The translations under genes were made by a program, and so were the position numbers. DNA of 64,000 bases, from positions 1-64,000 of the forward strand of contig NZ_MWOK01000008.1 in assembly GCF_012932145.1 (NCBI RefSeq), written 5' to 3'. Below the pieces are notes generated by a model. The model was not told the DNA's origin. It made no database searches and saw only the letters and a list, made by a program, of their open reading frames with translations. This document shows, piece by piece, positions 9,168 to 18,809 of this stretch (its first letter is position 1; each line of letters starts with the position of its first letter). Source of the DNA: Acidovorax sp. SRB_14. Lineage in GTDB: Bacteria; Pseudomonadota; Gammaproteobacteria; Burkholderiales; Burkholderiaceae_C.

Positions 9168-10913
9168 TCAGGCCTGCGCGGCCTGCACCGTGGCGCGCGA
9201 GCGCTCGACGAAGCGGTGCGAAAAATATGTGCCCAGGCCGACCACGAGCACGGCCAGCACGCCGAGCGCGGCGCCCGGCCCGCGGCCCGAGATGCTTTGC
9301 ATGTAGAGGTAGATGCCGTAGCTCATGGGCGCCTGGCTCTGCGCCGAGGCCAGCAGGATGGTGGCCGACAGTTCGACGGCGGCGGTGATGAAACTCGTGA
9401 CGAAACCGGCCAGGATGCCGCCCGCCATCAGCGGCACCATCACGCGCCGGATGGTGCTGGCGCGCGTGGCGCCCAGGCTCTGCGCGGCTTCTTCGAGCGA
9501 GACGTGCACCTGCTGCAGCGCCGCCATGCACGAGCGCAGCGCGTACGGCAGTCGCCGCACCGCATAGGCCAGCATGATCAGCACCGCCGTGGTGACGACC
9601 GGCGTGTCGGTGAACGGCAGGTTCACGCCCTTGAACATGCGCAGGTAGCCAATCGCCAGCACCAGGCCCGGAATGGCCAGCGCGGCCGACGCCAGGTAGT
9701 CGAGCCACTGGCGCGCCGGCAGCGTGGTGCGCAGGATCAGGTAGGCAATCGCGGTGCCGATGACGACGTCCAGGCCCGCCGAGGTCAGGCAGTACAGCAG
9801 CGTGTTGCCGATCATGCCGCCCGCATCGGTGAACACGGTGGCGTAGTGCTCGAGCGTGTAGGCGTCGGGCAGCACCGAGAAGCTCCACACCTTGGAAAAC
9901 GACATCAGCAGGATGCCGATGTGCGGCGCCAGCGTGATGAGCAGCACGAAGCCGATCCAGCCATAGGCCAGCAGCGACTCCCAGCCCGAGAGGCGGCGCT
10001 TTTGCAGCGCGCTGCCGCCCTTTTGCAGCGTCGCGTAGTCCTTGCCCTTCATCACGCGTGCGGCCATCCACAGTGCCAGGATCGAGAACACGATCATGAT
10101 CACGCTGATGACGTAGCCCAGCGGGTCGTCGATGCCCACGGACGTGATGCGCAGGTAGGCCTGCGGCGCCAGCATGTTGGTCACGCCCATCACCAGCGGC
10201 GTGCCCAGGTCGTCGAACACCTTGACGAACACCAGCGCCGCGCCGGCCAGATACCCCGGCATCGCCAGCGGAAAGATCACGCGCCGGAACAGCCGCCAGC
10301 CGCGCGCGCCCAGGTTCAGCGCCGACTCCTCCATCGCGCCATCGATGTTGCGCATCGCGGCCACGAGGTTCAGCAGGATGAACGGGAAGTAGTGGATGCT
10401 CTCGACAAAGGTCACGCCGACCAGCCCGTCCATGATCGGCACCGTGAAGCCGAACCAGTCGTTGAGCAACAGGTTCACCGAGCCGTTGCGCCCGAAGATC
10501 AGCTGCAGCGCCACCGCGCCAACGAACGGCGGCATGATCAGCGGCAGCACGCCGAGCGTCTGGATCAGCAGCGCGCCGCGGAACTCGAAACGCACCGTGA
10601 GGTACGCCAGCGGCACCGCGATCAGGCTGGCAAAGAACACGCTGGCCAGCGACACGCACAAGCTGTTGAAGAACGACTCGCGGAACACGTCCTGCGCGAA
10701 GAAGTTGCCGAAGTGCCCGAGCGTGAGGCCGCCGGTTTCGTTGATGAACGCGGTGTAGACCACCAGGCCCACCGGCACGACCAGGAACAGCAGCAGAAAC
10801 GCCAGGATCAGCGCGAAGGCCAGCCACGGCCCGGCACTGGCGGCCAGGCGCCACGGGCGGGGCACAGCGGTGGGGCGCCCCGGCAGGCGGGGCTGCGAAA
10901 GAACAGCAGTCAT
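9168..10913 (-). CDS. ABC transporter permease, two fused six-helix halves (FbpB-like)
   Basis: 581 residues with about 12 hydrophobic helices and two EAA-type loops: ESALNLGARGWRLFRRVIFPLAMPG in the first half and EAAQSLGATRASTIRRVMVPLMAGG in the second. A single long permease with duplicated halves is the layout of the FbpB family for iron and of related importers for 2-aminoethylphosphonate. It forms the membrane channel between the binding protein and the ATPase encoded on either side. Confidence 0.93.
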   Translation of the reverse strand: MTAVLSQPRLPGRPTAVPRPWRLAASAGPWLAFALILAFLLLFLVVPVGLVVYTAFINETGGLTLGHFGNFFAQDVFRESFFNSLCVSLASVFFASLIAVPLAYLTVRFEFRGALLIQTLGVLPLIMPPFVGAVALQLIFGRNGSVNLLLNDWFGFTVPIMDGLVGVTFVESIHYFPFILLNLVAAMRNIDGAMEESALNLGARGWRLFRRVIFPLAMPGYLAGAALVFVKVFDDLGTPLVMGVTNMLAPQAYLRITSVGIDDPLGYVISVIMIVFSILALWMAARVMKGKDYATLQKGGSALQKRRLSGWESLLAYGWIGFVLLITLAPHIGILLMSFSKVWSFSVLPDAYTLEHYATVFTDAGGMIGNTLLYCLTSAGLDVVIGTAIAYLILRTTLPARQWLDYLASAALAIPGLVLAIGYLRMFKGVNLPFTDTPVVTTAVLIMLAYAVRRLPYALRSCMAALQQVHVSLEEAAQSLGATRASTIRRVMVPLMAGGILAGFVTSFITAAVELSATILLASAQSQAPMSYGIYLYMQSISGRGPGAALGVLAVLVVGLGTYFSHRFVERSRATVQAAQA

Positions 10914-11007
10914 GGGTCAGGCTTTCATCAAGGCGCACTCGGCCGCGCCGCGCCACGCCGCAGCGGTCGGCCACGGCAGCGCAGGGCGAGGCCGGTGGCC
11001 GGCGGAC

Positions 11008-12354
11008 TTACTTGGTCAGCGCGCGCGCGTCGCTGGCGAGCTTGGTGGCGCGCTCGTAGTTGTCTCGCGCCTTGGTGGCCCAGAGCTGCTCGAGGCCGGT
11101 AAGCTGCTTCGAGACCGCGACGTCGCGCCGGTTCTTGCGGAACAGCTCCAGGAACTCCTCGTTCCGGACATTGTCCGCGCCCACCAGCGGCGCATAGGCG
11201 ACGTCGCGCGCCTGGCGCACCAGGGCGCTGCCTTGGGCGTTGGGCTTGGCTTTCAGCGCCTTTTCCGCGTCCTGAATCGCCTTGGTCGCGGCCTGCAGCT
11301 CCTTCAGGCGGAAGGTCACCATCTGGTCGAACAGGCTGGTGACGACCTGGTAGCGCGCTTCCGACAGGTTGGCGTCGAACTGCACCTTGGCGCGCTTGGC
11401 CACGTCCTGCGGCACGGGGTAGCCGGCCGGCGCCTTGAGCAGGTTGTACGGCAGGATCGGCAGGCGGCTGATCTTCGGGTCGAACAGCAGCTGCTGGCCC
11501 GCGGCCGACATGCTGAAGGCCATGAACTTCTTGGCCTCGTCGGGGTTCTTGCCGCCGGCGATCAGGCCGATGTTGGCCGGCACCACGGCCGTCATGCTGG
11601 GGTAGGCGAAGTCGACCGGGTAGCCCGAGTACTTGCCCGCCAGGCCGAAGAAGTCGATCACGATGCCGATGCCGTACTGGCCGTTGTTCACGCCGTCGGG
11701 CACGGCAAAGCTGCGGTCGGTCACGGCGGCGGCGTTGCCCATCATGGCCAGCAGCTGCGACCAGCCCTTGTCCCAGCCCTCGCCCTGCAGGATGGTCTCG
11801 ACCGTGAGTTGCGTGGTGCCCGAGCGCGACGGCGACGAGATCGCGATGTGGCCGAAGTATTCGGGCCGCGTCAGGTCACTCCACTCCTTGGGGGCGGCGA
11901 GCTTGTGGGCCTGCAGGTAGCGCGTGTTCCACATGATCCCGTAGCCGGCCAGCGCCTGGCCGTAGTACAGGCCGTTGGGGTCGTTGAGCGGGTAGTTGCC
12001 GATCTTGGCGGGTGCGGCCTTGTTCACGGTCTCGGGTGCGGCCTGCAGCAGCTTGTTGCGCGCCAGCACCTCGAAGGCATCGGGGGCCGAGGCCCACATC
12101 ACGTCGGGCCGCTGGCCCTCGGCCAGCTCGCGCACATAGGCGATCGCCGCCGTGGTGTTCTTGTTCAGGATCTCGAGCTTGATGCCGGGGTTCTGCGCCT
12201 CGAAGGCCTTCTGGTACGCGGTCGTGAGTTCCTTCGGGAACGAGGTCAGCACCGTCACGGTGCCGGCCTGGGCGCCGGGCAGCACGCCGAGCGCGGCCCA
12301 AAGGCCGGCGGCCACGGCCGCAAGGAATCGCTGGTTTCTTCTGCGTGGTTGCAT
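11008..12354 (-). CDS. ABC transporter periplasmic substrate-binding protein
   Basis: 448 residues. The start chosen is ATG at 12354 because AGGAGACAGCC precedes it and the product then begins with a clean signal peptide (MQPRRRNQRFLAAVAAG ... AQAGTVTVL). An in-frame start 69 bases upstream would hide that signal. The mature part has the type II binding-protein fold (TSFPKELTTAYQKAFEAQN, RPDVMWASAPDAFEVL). First gene of the operon with permease, ATPase and LysR. The family binds ferric iron, phosphonates or polyamines; the ligand here is not assigned. The C-terminal 100 residues are unusually rich in charged helix. Confidence 0.9.
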   Translation of the reverse strand: MQPRRRNQRFLAAVAAGLWAALGVLPGAQAGTVTVLTSFPKELTTAYQKAFEAQNPGIKLEILNKNTTAAIAYVRELAEGQRPDVMWASAPDAFEVLARNKLLQAAPETVNKAAPAKIGNYPLNDPNGLYYGQALAGYGIMWNTRYLQAHKLAAPKEWSDLTRPEYFGHIAISSPSRSGTTQLTVETILQGEGWDKGWSQLLAMMGNAAAVTDRSFAVPDGVNNGQYGIGIVIDFFGLAGKYSGYPVDFAYPSMTAVVPANIGLIAGGKNPDEAKKFMAFSMSAAGQQLLFDPKISRLPILPYNLLKAPAGYPVPQDVAKRAKVQFDANLSEARYQVVTSLFDQMVTFRLKELQAATKAIQDAEKALKAKPNAQGSALVRQARDVAYAPLVGADNVRNEEFLELFRKNRRDVAVSKQLTGLEQLWATKARDNYERATKLASDARALTK

Positions 12355-12547
12355 GGCTGTCTCCTGGAGTTGTATGGCAGAGGCGGCCGACTCTAGGGCG
12401 GCTGCGCGGCAAAGACCAATCATTGTTCGTGATGGAGCGCATCAGCGACAGGAGCGCACGGGTTATCCCTGACGCCCCGCCCCGCGCGCCGCGCCTTGTC
12501 CCTGCCTTGACTGACGGGGCACGCCGCAAGCCAGAATAATCCGCGCC

Positions 12548-13468
12548 ATGTACCAAGCCACACGCCCCTCCCGCTCTGAATTTGTTCCGATCCGCTCGCT
12601 GCGCTACCACGTCCGGCGCTGGGGCACGCCCCGGGCGGGCGCGGCGCCGCTGGTGCTGGTGCACGGCTGGATGGACGTGGGGGCGTCGTACCAGTTCGTG
12701 GTCGATGCGCTCTCGCCGGCGTTTGCCGCAGGGCGGGAGATCATCGCGCCCGACTGGCGTGGTTTCGGCCTGACCGAGCCGCCGGCGGGCACCGACCACT
12801 ATGTCTTTGCCGACTACCTGGCCGACCTGGACCAGCTGCTGGATCATTGCGCGCCCGGCCAGGCCATCGACCTCGTGGGCCACAGCATGGGCGGCAACGT
12901 CGCCATGATGTACGCCGGCGTGCGCCCCGGGCGCGTGCGCCGGCTGGTCAACCTGGAGGGCTTTGGCATGCCGGCCACGCAGCCGTCGAAGGCGCCGCAG
13001 CGCTACGCGCAGTGGATGGACGAGCTCAAGAGCCTGCAGCGCGGCGAACTGGCGCTCAAGGGCTACGACAGCGCCACCGGCGTGGCGCAGCGCCTCATGA
13101 AAACCAACCCGCGCCTGCGCGCCGACAAGGCCGCGTGGCTGGCGCAGCACTGGGCGCGGCCCAACGCGCAGGGGCGCTGGGACATCCTCGGCGACCCGGC
13201 GCACAAGGTCACCAGCGCGCAGCTCTACCGCGTGGACGAGGCGCTGGCCCTCTACCGCGCCATCACCGCGCCCACGCTGGCCATCAAGGCCAGCGACGAC
13301 AGCCTGGGCCAGTGGTGGAAACACAGGTACACGCTGGCCGAGTACCACGAGCGCCTGGAGTCCGTGTCCGACTGCCGCTGCGCCGTGGTGCAGGATGCCG
13401 GCCACATGCTGCACCACGACCAGCCGCAGGCCGTGGCCGCGCTGATCGAGGAGTTTTTGCGCGGATAA
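12548..13468 (+). CDS. Alpha/beta hydrolase
   Basis: 306 residues with the alpha/beta-hydrolase core: LVLVHGWMDVGASYQ oxyanion loop, DWRGFGLTEPP, nucleophile elbow LVGHSMGGNVAMM (Ser about residue 118), and catalytic histidine in DAGHMLHHDQP near residue 286. The substrate (ester, epoxide or other) cannot be told from sequence. Divergent from the binding-protein gene, upstream of prfB. Confidence 0.9.
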   Translation: MYQATRPSRSEFVPIRSLRYHVRRWGTPRAGAAPLVLVHGWMDVGASYQFVVDALSPAFAAGREIIAPDWRGFGLTEPPAGTDHYVFADYLADLDQLLDHCAPGQAIDLVGHSMGGNVAMMYAGVRPGRVRRLVNLEGFGMPATQPSKAPQRYAQWMDELKSLQRGELALKGYDSATGVAQRLMKTNPRLRADKAAWLAQHWARPNAQGRWDILGDPAHKVTSAQLYRVDEALALYRAITAPTLAIKASDDSLGQWWKHRYTLAEYHERLESVSDCRCAVVQDAGHMLHHDQPQAVAALIEEFLRG

Positions 13469-13482
13469 GCAGTCCAATCGGC

Positions 13483-13548
13483 CTCCAGCGCTTAGTGGGC
13501 CTGCGCATGTAGCTATTCTTTTTGCTATACGCGATGCCAGCACCCGCC
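13483..13548 (-). repeat. Dispersed palindromic repeat, copy 2 (reverse orientation)
   Basis: On the minus strand it reads ATAGCAAAAAGAATAGCT, then ATGCGCAGGCCCACTAAGCG, then CTGGAGGCCGATTGGAC, matching the layout of the copies at 5781, 16564 and 59543. It fills most of the gap between the hydrolase gene and prfB. Confidence 0.6.
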
Positions 13549-13659
13549 GGCAACCGGGCTGGCAGCCGCGCTTTCACGGAGATCGGGGCCGCTGGAGGCC
13601 GCCACGCCGGGTCCATGAGAAAATCGCGGTCTATTTCACCGAACACACAGGACAGCACC

Positions 13660-14764
13660 ATGGACGCAGAACACATCAACCAGATCGGCAACACCCTCAT
13701 CGACCTGTCCGAGCGCACGCAAGAGTTACGGGGGTATCTTTGACTACGATGCCAAATTTGAACGCCTGCGCACGGTAAACGCCTCGCTCGAAGACCCGGC
13801 CGTCTGGAACGACCCGAAGAAGGCCCAGGAACTGGGCAAGGAAAAGAAGTCGCTCGACGGCGTGGTGCTCACGCTCGAGCGCCTGACGCGCGAGCTGGCC
13901 GACAACACCGAGCTCTATGAGATGAGCGTGGAGGAAGGCAACGACGCCGACCTGCTGGCCATCGCCCAGGAAGCCGCCAAGCTGCAGCCCGAGATCGAGG
14001 AGCTGGAGTTCCGACGCATGTTCCGCAACGAGGCCGACCCGCTCAACTGCTACCTCGACATCCAGGCCGGCGCCGGCGGCACCGAGGCCTGCGACTGGGC
14101 CGGCATGCTGCTGCGCCAGTACCTGCGCTACGCCGAGCGCAAGGGCTTCAAGACCACGGTCGACGACGAGACTCCCGGCGACGTGGCCGGCATCAAGGGC
14201 GCGACCATCCACATCGAGGGCGAGTACGCCTACGGCCTGCTGCGCACCGAGACCGGCGTGCACCGCCTGGTGCGCAAGAGCCCGTTCGACAGCTCGGGCG
14301 GGCGCCACACGAGCTTTGCCAGCGTGTTCGTCTACCCCGAGATCGACGACTCGATCCAGATCGACATCAACCCGTCGGACGTGCGCACCGACACCTACCG
14401 CGCCTCGGGCGCGGGCGGCCAGCACATCAACAAGACCGACTCGGCGGTGCGCCTGACGCACATCCCCACCGGCATCGTGGTGCAGTGCCAGGACGGCCGC
14501 AGCCAGCACGGCAACCGCGACATCGCCTGGCAGCGCCTGCGCTCCAAGCTCTACGACTTCGAGATGCGCAAACGCCAGGAAGAGGCCCAAAAGCTCGAGG
14601 ACACCAAGACCGACGTCGGCTGGGGCCACCAGATCCGCTCGTACGTGCTCGACAACAGCCGCATCAAAGACCTGCGCACGAACGTCGAAATCTCCGCCAC
14701 GCAGAAAGTGCTGGACGGCGATCTCGACGCCTTCATCGAAGCCTCGCTCAAGCAAGGCATATAA
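13660..14764 (+). CDS. prfB: Peptide chain release factor 2, with programmed +1 frameshift
   Basis: The first segment (ATG 13660) ends ELRGYL at an in-frame TGA (13741-13743). The conserved shift site GGGGGTATCTTTGAC follows; skipping one base joins it to the frame [13 protein letters not shown] and on to TAA 14762-14764. The long part has the GGQ peptidyl-hydrolysis motif ([18 protein letters not shown]) and the SPFD stop-codon anticodon motif. RF2 reads UGA and UAA, and low RF2 levels favour the frameshift, giving autoregulation. An internal A or G-rich SD-like stretch (CGGGGG) lies just before the shift site as in other bacteria. Confidence 0.97.
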
Positions 14765-14772
14765 GGAGAACC

Positions 14773-17496
14773 ATGTTGCCAATGCGTGACGGACAGGCGC
14801 CAGCCACCGCGATCCTGCGGAGCGACTACCAGGCACCGGCCTGGTGGATCGACACCGTGGACCTGGCGTTCGACCTCGATCCCGCCAAAACGCGGGTGCT
14901 CAACAAGATGCGCCTGCGCCGCAACCCGGAGGTGCCCGCGCAAGCGTTGCGCCTGGACGGGGAAGACCTCAATCTCTCGCGCGTGCTGGTCAACGGCGCG
15001 GGCACCTCGTTCAAGATGGACGCAGGCCAGCTGGTGCTCGAGAACCTGCCCGAGGGCGACGCGCCGTTCGACCTGGAGATCTTCACCACCTGCTGCCCGG
15101 ACAAGAACACGCAGCTGTCGGGCCTGTACGTCAGCCAGGGCACGTTCTTCACACAATGCGAGGCCGAAGGGTTTCGCCGCATCACCTACTTCCTCGACCG
15201 TCCCGACGTCATGGCCAGCTACAGCGTGGTGCTGCGCGCCGACAAGGCGCAGTACCCGGTGCTGCTGTCCAACGGCAACCTGGTCGAGCACGGCGACCTG
15301 GAAGGCGGGCGCCACTTTGCCAAGTGGGTCGACCCGCACAAGAAGCCGAGCTACCTGTTCGCGCTGGTCGCGGGCAAGCTGGTGGCGCGCCAGCAGCGCA
15401 TCACCTCGCGTGCCGGAAACGAGCATCTTCTAGAGGTCTACGTGCGCCCTGGCGACCTGGGCAAGACCGAACACGCGATGAACTCGCTGATGGCCAGCGT
15501 CGCCTGGGACGAGGCGCGCTTTGGCCTGTCGCTTGATCTGGAGCGCTTCATGATCGTCGCCACCAGCGACTTCAACATGGGCGCGATGGAAAACAAGGGC
15601 CTGAACATCTTCAACACGAAGTACGTGCTGGCGAGTGAATCCACCGCGACCGACACCGACTTCGCCAACATTGAGAGCGTGGTCGGGCACGAGTACTTCC
15701 ACAACTGGACCGGCAACCGCATCACCTGCCGCGACTGGTTCCAGCTGAGCCTCAAGGAGGGCCTGACGGTCTTCCGCGATCAAGAGTTCAGCATGGACAT
15801 GGCCGGCAGCCCGTCGGCCCGCGCCGTCAAGCGCATCGAAGACGTGCGCGTGCTGCGCACCGCCCAGTTCCCCGAGGACGCCGGCCCGATGGCGCACCCG
15901 GTGCGCCCCGACAGCTACGTCGAGATCAACAACTTCTACACCGTCACGATCTACGAAAAGGGTGCGGAAGTGGTGCGCATGATGCACACGCTGGTCGGGC
16001 GCGAAGGCTTTGCGCGCGGCATGAAGCTGTACTTCGAGCGCCACGACGGCCAGGCCGTGACCTGCGACGATTTCGCGGCCGCGATTGCCGACGCCAACCC
16101 GGCGAGCGAGCTGGCGCGCCTGCTGCCGCAGTTCAAGCGCTGGTACAGCCAGGCCGGCACGCCGCGCGTGCGCGCCACGGGCCGGTACGACGGCGCGGCA
16201 CGCACCTACACGCTCACACTGGCGCAAAGCTGCGCGCCCACGCCGGGCCAGCCGGTGAAGGAGCCGTTTGTCATCCCGGTCGAACTCGGCCTGCTGGCGC
16301 AGGACGGCAGCACCCTGCCCCTGCAACTGGCCGGCGAAGACGCTGCGGGCGCCACCTCGCGCACCGTCGTGCTGTCCGAACCGAGCCAGACGCTGGTCTT
16401 CACCCACATCGACAGCGCCCCGGTGCCCTCGCTGCTGCGCCACTTCAGCGCGCCGGTGGTCCTCGACGTGGACTACAGCGATGCCGATCTGCTGGCGCTG
16501 CTGGCGCACGACGCCGACGCCTTCAACCGCTGGGAGGCCGGCCAGCGCCTGGTGCTGCGCTGCGCTATCAATGCCATAGCTGCCAGCGCAGACCCCATCA
16601 TCGCTGCAGGCCTTTTTGACCAAAACTTCCTGAACGAGCCGGTGCTGCAGGCGCTGCGCAGCGTGCTGCGCGACCCGGCCCTGGACGCCGCCTACAAAGA
16701 GCTGGTGCTGACACTGCCGTCCGAGACCTACATCGCCGAGCAGCTCGACGTGGTCGATCCGCAGCGCGTGCACGCCGTGCGCGAAGCCATGCGCGCGCAG
16801 CTGGCGCTGGCGCTGCACAGCGACTGGCAATGGGCCTACGAGCAGCACCACAGCAACGGCGCCTACCGGCCCGATGCCGTCTCCGCGGGCCGGCGCGCGC
16901 TCACCGGCCTGGCCCTTTCCATGCTGTGCCTGGCCGCGCAGCACACGGGCGACGCCGTCTGGCCCGGCAAGGCGCTGCAGCGCTTCAAGGACGCAGGCAA
17001 CATGACCGACCGCATCAACGCGCTGGGCGCCCTCGTCGGCAGCGGCCACGCGCTGGCCGCTCCGGCGCTCACACGCTTTCATGCGCTGTTCAAGGACGAG
17101 CCGCTGGTGCTCGACAAATGGTTTGCGCTGCAGGCTGGCAGCCCCGACCGCGGCGGCAACGTGCTGCCCCTGGTCAAGCAGCTGCTGCAGCACCCGGACT
17201 TCTCGCTCAAGAACCCGAACCGCGCGCGCAGCGTGATCTTCAGCTACTGCAGCGGCAACCCCGGCGCCTTCCACCGCGCCGATGCGGCCGGCTACGTGTT
17301 CTGGTGCGAGCGCGTCTGCGAGCTCGACGCCATCAACCCGCAGGTGGCAGCCCGGCTGGCGCGCGCCCTCGACCGTTGGCAAAAGCTGGCCGAGCCATGG
17401 CGCACCGCCGCGCACGAGGCCATCGCCCGCGTAGCGGCACGCGAAGGCCTCAGCAACGACGTGCGCGAAGTCGTCACGCGCGCGCTGGCCCCATGA
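14773..17496 (+). CDS. pepN: Aminopeptidase N (M1 zinc metallopeptidase)
   Basis: 907 residues. The start ATG at 14773 follows AAGGAGAACC and lies nine bases after prfB. M1 hallmarks: the exopeptidase motif MGAMENKGLN near residue 273, the zinc site HEYFHNWTGNR with the downstream glutamate in LKEGLTVFRDQEFS, and the long C-terminal helical domain of the E. coli-type enzyme. It removes N-terminal residues from peptides in the cytosol. A stretch inside the C-terminal part (16564-16622) looks like an in-frame insertion of the dispersed palindromic repeat, see findings. Confidence 0.97.
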   Translation: MLPMRDGQAPATAILRSDYQAPAWWIDTVDLAFDLDPAKTRVLNKMRLRRNPEVPAQALRLDGEDLNLSRVLVNGAGTSFKMDAGQLVLENLPEGDAPFDLEIFTTCCPDKNTQLSGLYVSQGTFFTQCEAEGFRRITYFLDRPDVMASYSVVLRADKAQYPVLLSNGNLVEHGDLEGGRHFAKWVDPHKKPSYLFALVAGKLVARQQRITSRAGNEHLLEVYVRPGDLGKTEHAMNSLMASVAWDEARFGLSLDLERFMIVATSDFNMGAMENKGLNIFNTKYVLASESTATDTDFANIESVVGHEYFHNWTGNRITCRDWFQLSLKEGLTVFRDQEFSMDMAGSPSARAVKRIEDVRVLRTAQFPEDAGPMAHPVRPDSYVEINNFYTVTIYEKGAEVVRMMHTLVGREGFARGMKLYFERHDGQAVTCDDFAAAIADANPASELARLLPQFKRWYSQAGTPRVRATGRYDGAARTYTLTLAQSCAPTPGQPVKEPFVIPVELGLLAQDGSTLPLQLAGEDAAGATSRTVVLSEPSQTLVFTHIDSAPVPSLLRHFSAPVVLDVDYSDADLLALLAHDADAFNRWEAGQRLVLRCAINAIAASADPIIAAGLFDQNFLNEPVLQALRSVLRDPALDAAYKELVLTLPSETYIAEQLDVVDPQRVHAVREAMRAQLALALHSDWQWAYEQHHSNGAYRPDAVSAGRRALTGLALSMLCLAAQHTGDAVWPGKALQRFKDAGNMTDRINALGALVGSGHALAAPALTRFHALFKDEPLVLDKWFALQAGSPDRGGNVLPLVKQLLQHPDFSLKNPNRARSVIFSYCSGNPGAFHRADAAGYVFWCERVCELDAINPQVAARLARALDRWQKLAEPWRTAAHEAIARVAAREGLSNDVREVVTRALAP
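16564..16622 (+). repeat. Dispersed palindromic repeat, copy 3, inside pepN
   Basis: GCTATCAATGCCATAGCTGC, then CAGCGCAGACCCCATCATCG, then CTGCAGGCCTTTTTGACC follow the repeat layout seen in copies at 5781, 13483 and 59543. It is read through in frame, encoding AINAIAASADPIIAAGLFDQ. Confidence 0.5.
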
Positions 17497-17514
17497 ATTG
17501 AACCGAAAGAACCC

Positions 17515-18522
17515 ATGGCACAAAGAATCTCCCTCACCCGCTACCTCGTCGAACAGCAGCGCATCGACGGTCTCATCCCGGCCCAGCTGCGCCTGCTGCT
17601 CGAAGTGGTCGCGCGCGCCTGCAAGGGCATCAGCCAGGCCGTCAACAAGGGCGCGCTCGGCGGCGTGCTCGGCACCGCCGAGAGCGAAAACATCCAGGGC
17701 GAAATCCAGAAGAAGCTCGACATCATCGCCAACGAGGTGCTGATCGAGGCCAACGAATGGGGCGGCCACCTCGCCGCCATGGCGTCGGAAGAAATGGACG
17801 GCATCTATGTCGTGCCCAACCGCTACCCGCAGGGCGAATACCTGCTGCTGTTCGACCCCCTCGATGGCTCGAGCAACATCGACGTCAACGTCAGCATCGG
17901 CACCATCTTCAGCGTGCTCAAAAAACCCGAAGGCGACCGCGGCGTCGAAGCCGGCGACTTTCTGCAGGCCGGCCACCAGCAGGTCGCTGCCGGCTACTGC
18001 GTCTATGGCCCGCAAACCACGCTGGTGCTCACGGTGGGCGACGGCGTGGCCATGTTCACGCTCGACCGCGAGCAGGGCTCGTTCGTGCTCACGCAAGAGA
18101 ACGTGCGCATTCCCGAAGACACCAAGGAATTCGCCATCAACATGAGCAACATGCGCCACTGGGACGCTCCCATCAAGCGCTATGTCGACGAATGCCTGCA
18201 AGGCGTCGAAGGCCCGCGCGGCAAGGATTTCAACATGCGCTGGATCGCCAGCATGGTGGCCGACGTGCACCGCATCCTCACGCGCGGCGGCATCTTCATG
18301 TACCCCTGGGACAAGCGCGAACCGAACAAGCCCGGCAAGCTGCGCCTGATGTACGAAGCCAACCCCATGGGCTGGATCGTCGAGCAGGCCGGCGGCGCCG
18401 CAACCAATGGCAAGCAGCGCATCCTCGACATCGAGCCAACCCAGCTGCACGAACGCGTCAGCGTCATTTTGGGTTCAAAAAATGAGGTCGAACGCGTGAC
18501 AGGCTATCATTCGACGCTATAA
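17515..18522 (+). CDS. fbp: Fructose-1,6-bisphosphatase, class I
   Basis: 335 residues. The metal-binding sites are clear: EEMDGIY-like [35 protein letters not shown] (the FBPase signature), and [15 protein letters not shown] near the C-terminus. The enzyme converts fructose 1,6-bisphosphate to fructose 6-phosphate in gluconeogenesis. It starts 18 bases after pepN. Its final codons overlap the promoter of tRNA-Thr. Confidence 0.97.
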   Translation: MAQRISLTRYLVEQQRIDGLIPAQLRLLLEVVARACKGISQAVNKGALGGVLGTAESENIQGEIQKKLDIIANEVLIEANEWGGHLAAMASEEMDGIYVVPNRYPQGEYLLLFDPLDGSSNIDVNVSIGTIFSVLKKPEGDRGVEAGDFLQAGHQQVAAGYCVYGPQTTLVLTVGDGVAMFTLDREQGSFVLTQENVRIPEDTKEFAINMSNMRHWDAPIKRYVDECLQGVEGPRGKDFNMRWIASMVADVHRILTRGGIFMYPWDKREPNKPGKLRLMYEANPMGWIVEQAGGAATNGKQRILDIEPTQLHERVSVILGSKNEVERVTGYHSTL

Positions 18523-18523
18523 T
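18496..18523 (+). promoter_or_regulatory. Promoter of tRNA-Thr inside the end of fbp
   Basis: A perfect TATAAT (18518-18523) is preceded by GTGACA (18496-18501) with a 16-base spacer. It overlaps the fbp stop codon and is about 10 bases before the tRNA. Confidence 0.65.
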
Positions 18524-18533
18524 TTGAGACTTC

Positions 18534-18609
18534 GCCGGTGTAGCTCAGTCGGTAGAGCAGCTCATTCGTAATGAGAAGGTCGGGTGTTCGATTCATCTCT
18601 CCGGCACCA
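18534..18609 (+). tRNA. tRNA-Thr (anticodon CGU)
   Basis: The sequence folds as a tRNA: acceptor GCCGGTG with CTCCGGC (one T-T mismatch), D arm GCTC-GAGC, anticodon stem CTCA/TGAG with loop TTCGTAA giving anticodon CGT, T loop TTCGATT, and an encoded CCA at 18607-18609. Its 3' 50 bases are duplicated at the right end of the island, so this gene is the attachment target and stayed intact after insertion. Confidence 0.95.
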
Positions 18610-18610
18610 A
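18561..18610 (+). repeat. attL: 50-bp direct repeat, tRNA-Thr 3' part
   Basis: Begins CTCATTCGTAATGAGAAGG in the anticodon stem and ends CCGGCACCAA. It is identical over 50 bases to 52591-52640. Confidence 0.95.
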
Positions 18611-18625
18611 TAAAAACAAAGACTT

Positions 18626-18652
18626 AGCCCAGCCTAACCAGCTGGGCTTTTT
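18626..18652 (+). terminator. Terminator after tRNA-Thr
   Basis: AGCCCAGC, a seven-base loop, GCTGGGCT and then TTTT. It is inside the island, so it replaces the host terminator that now lies beyond attR at 52652-52691. Confidence 0.8.
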
Positions 18653-18664
18653 CATTGGCAAAAC

Positions 18665-18685
18665 CGATGTAACGGTGGATGTAAG
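18665..18685 (+). repeat. Left-end GATGTAA repeats (possible integrase arm sites)
   Basis: CGATGTAAC (18665-18673) and GGATGTAAG (18677-18685) are spaced 12 bases apart. The same pair with the same spacing occurs at 52442-52462 near the right end. Confidence 0.5.
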
Positions 18686-18809
18686 AGCGTTTTAATGCAC
18701 ACGCTAACGCACCCTCCCCCTGGAAGGGCCGAGGACCGGTGGATCACGCTAGCCTGCGTGTGGCTATAGCGCATCCAGTGCAGATAACAACCATGTTTCG
18801 TCACGCACC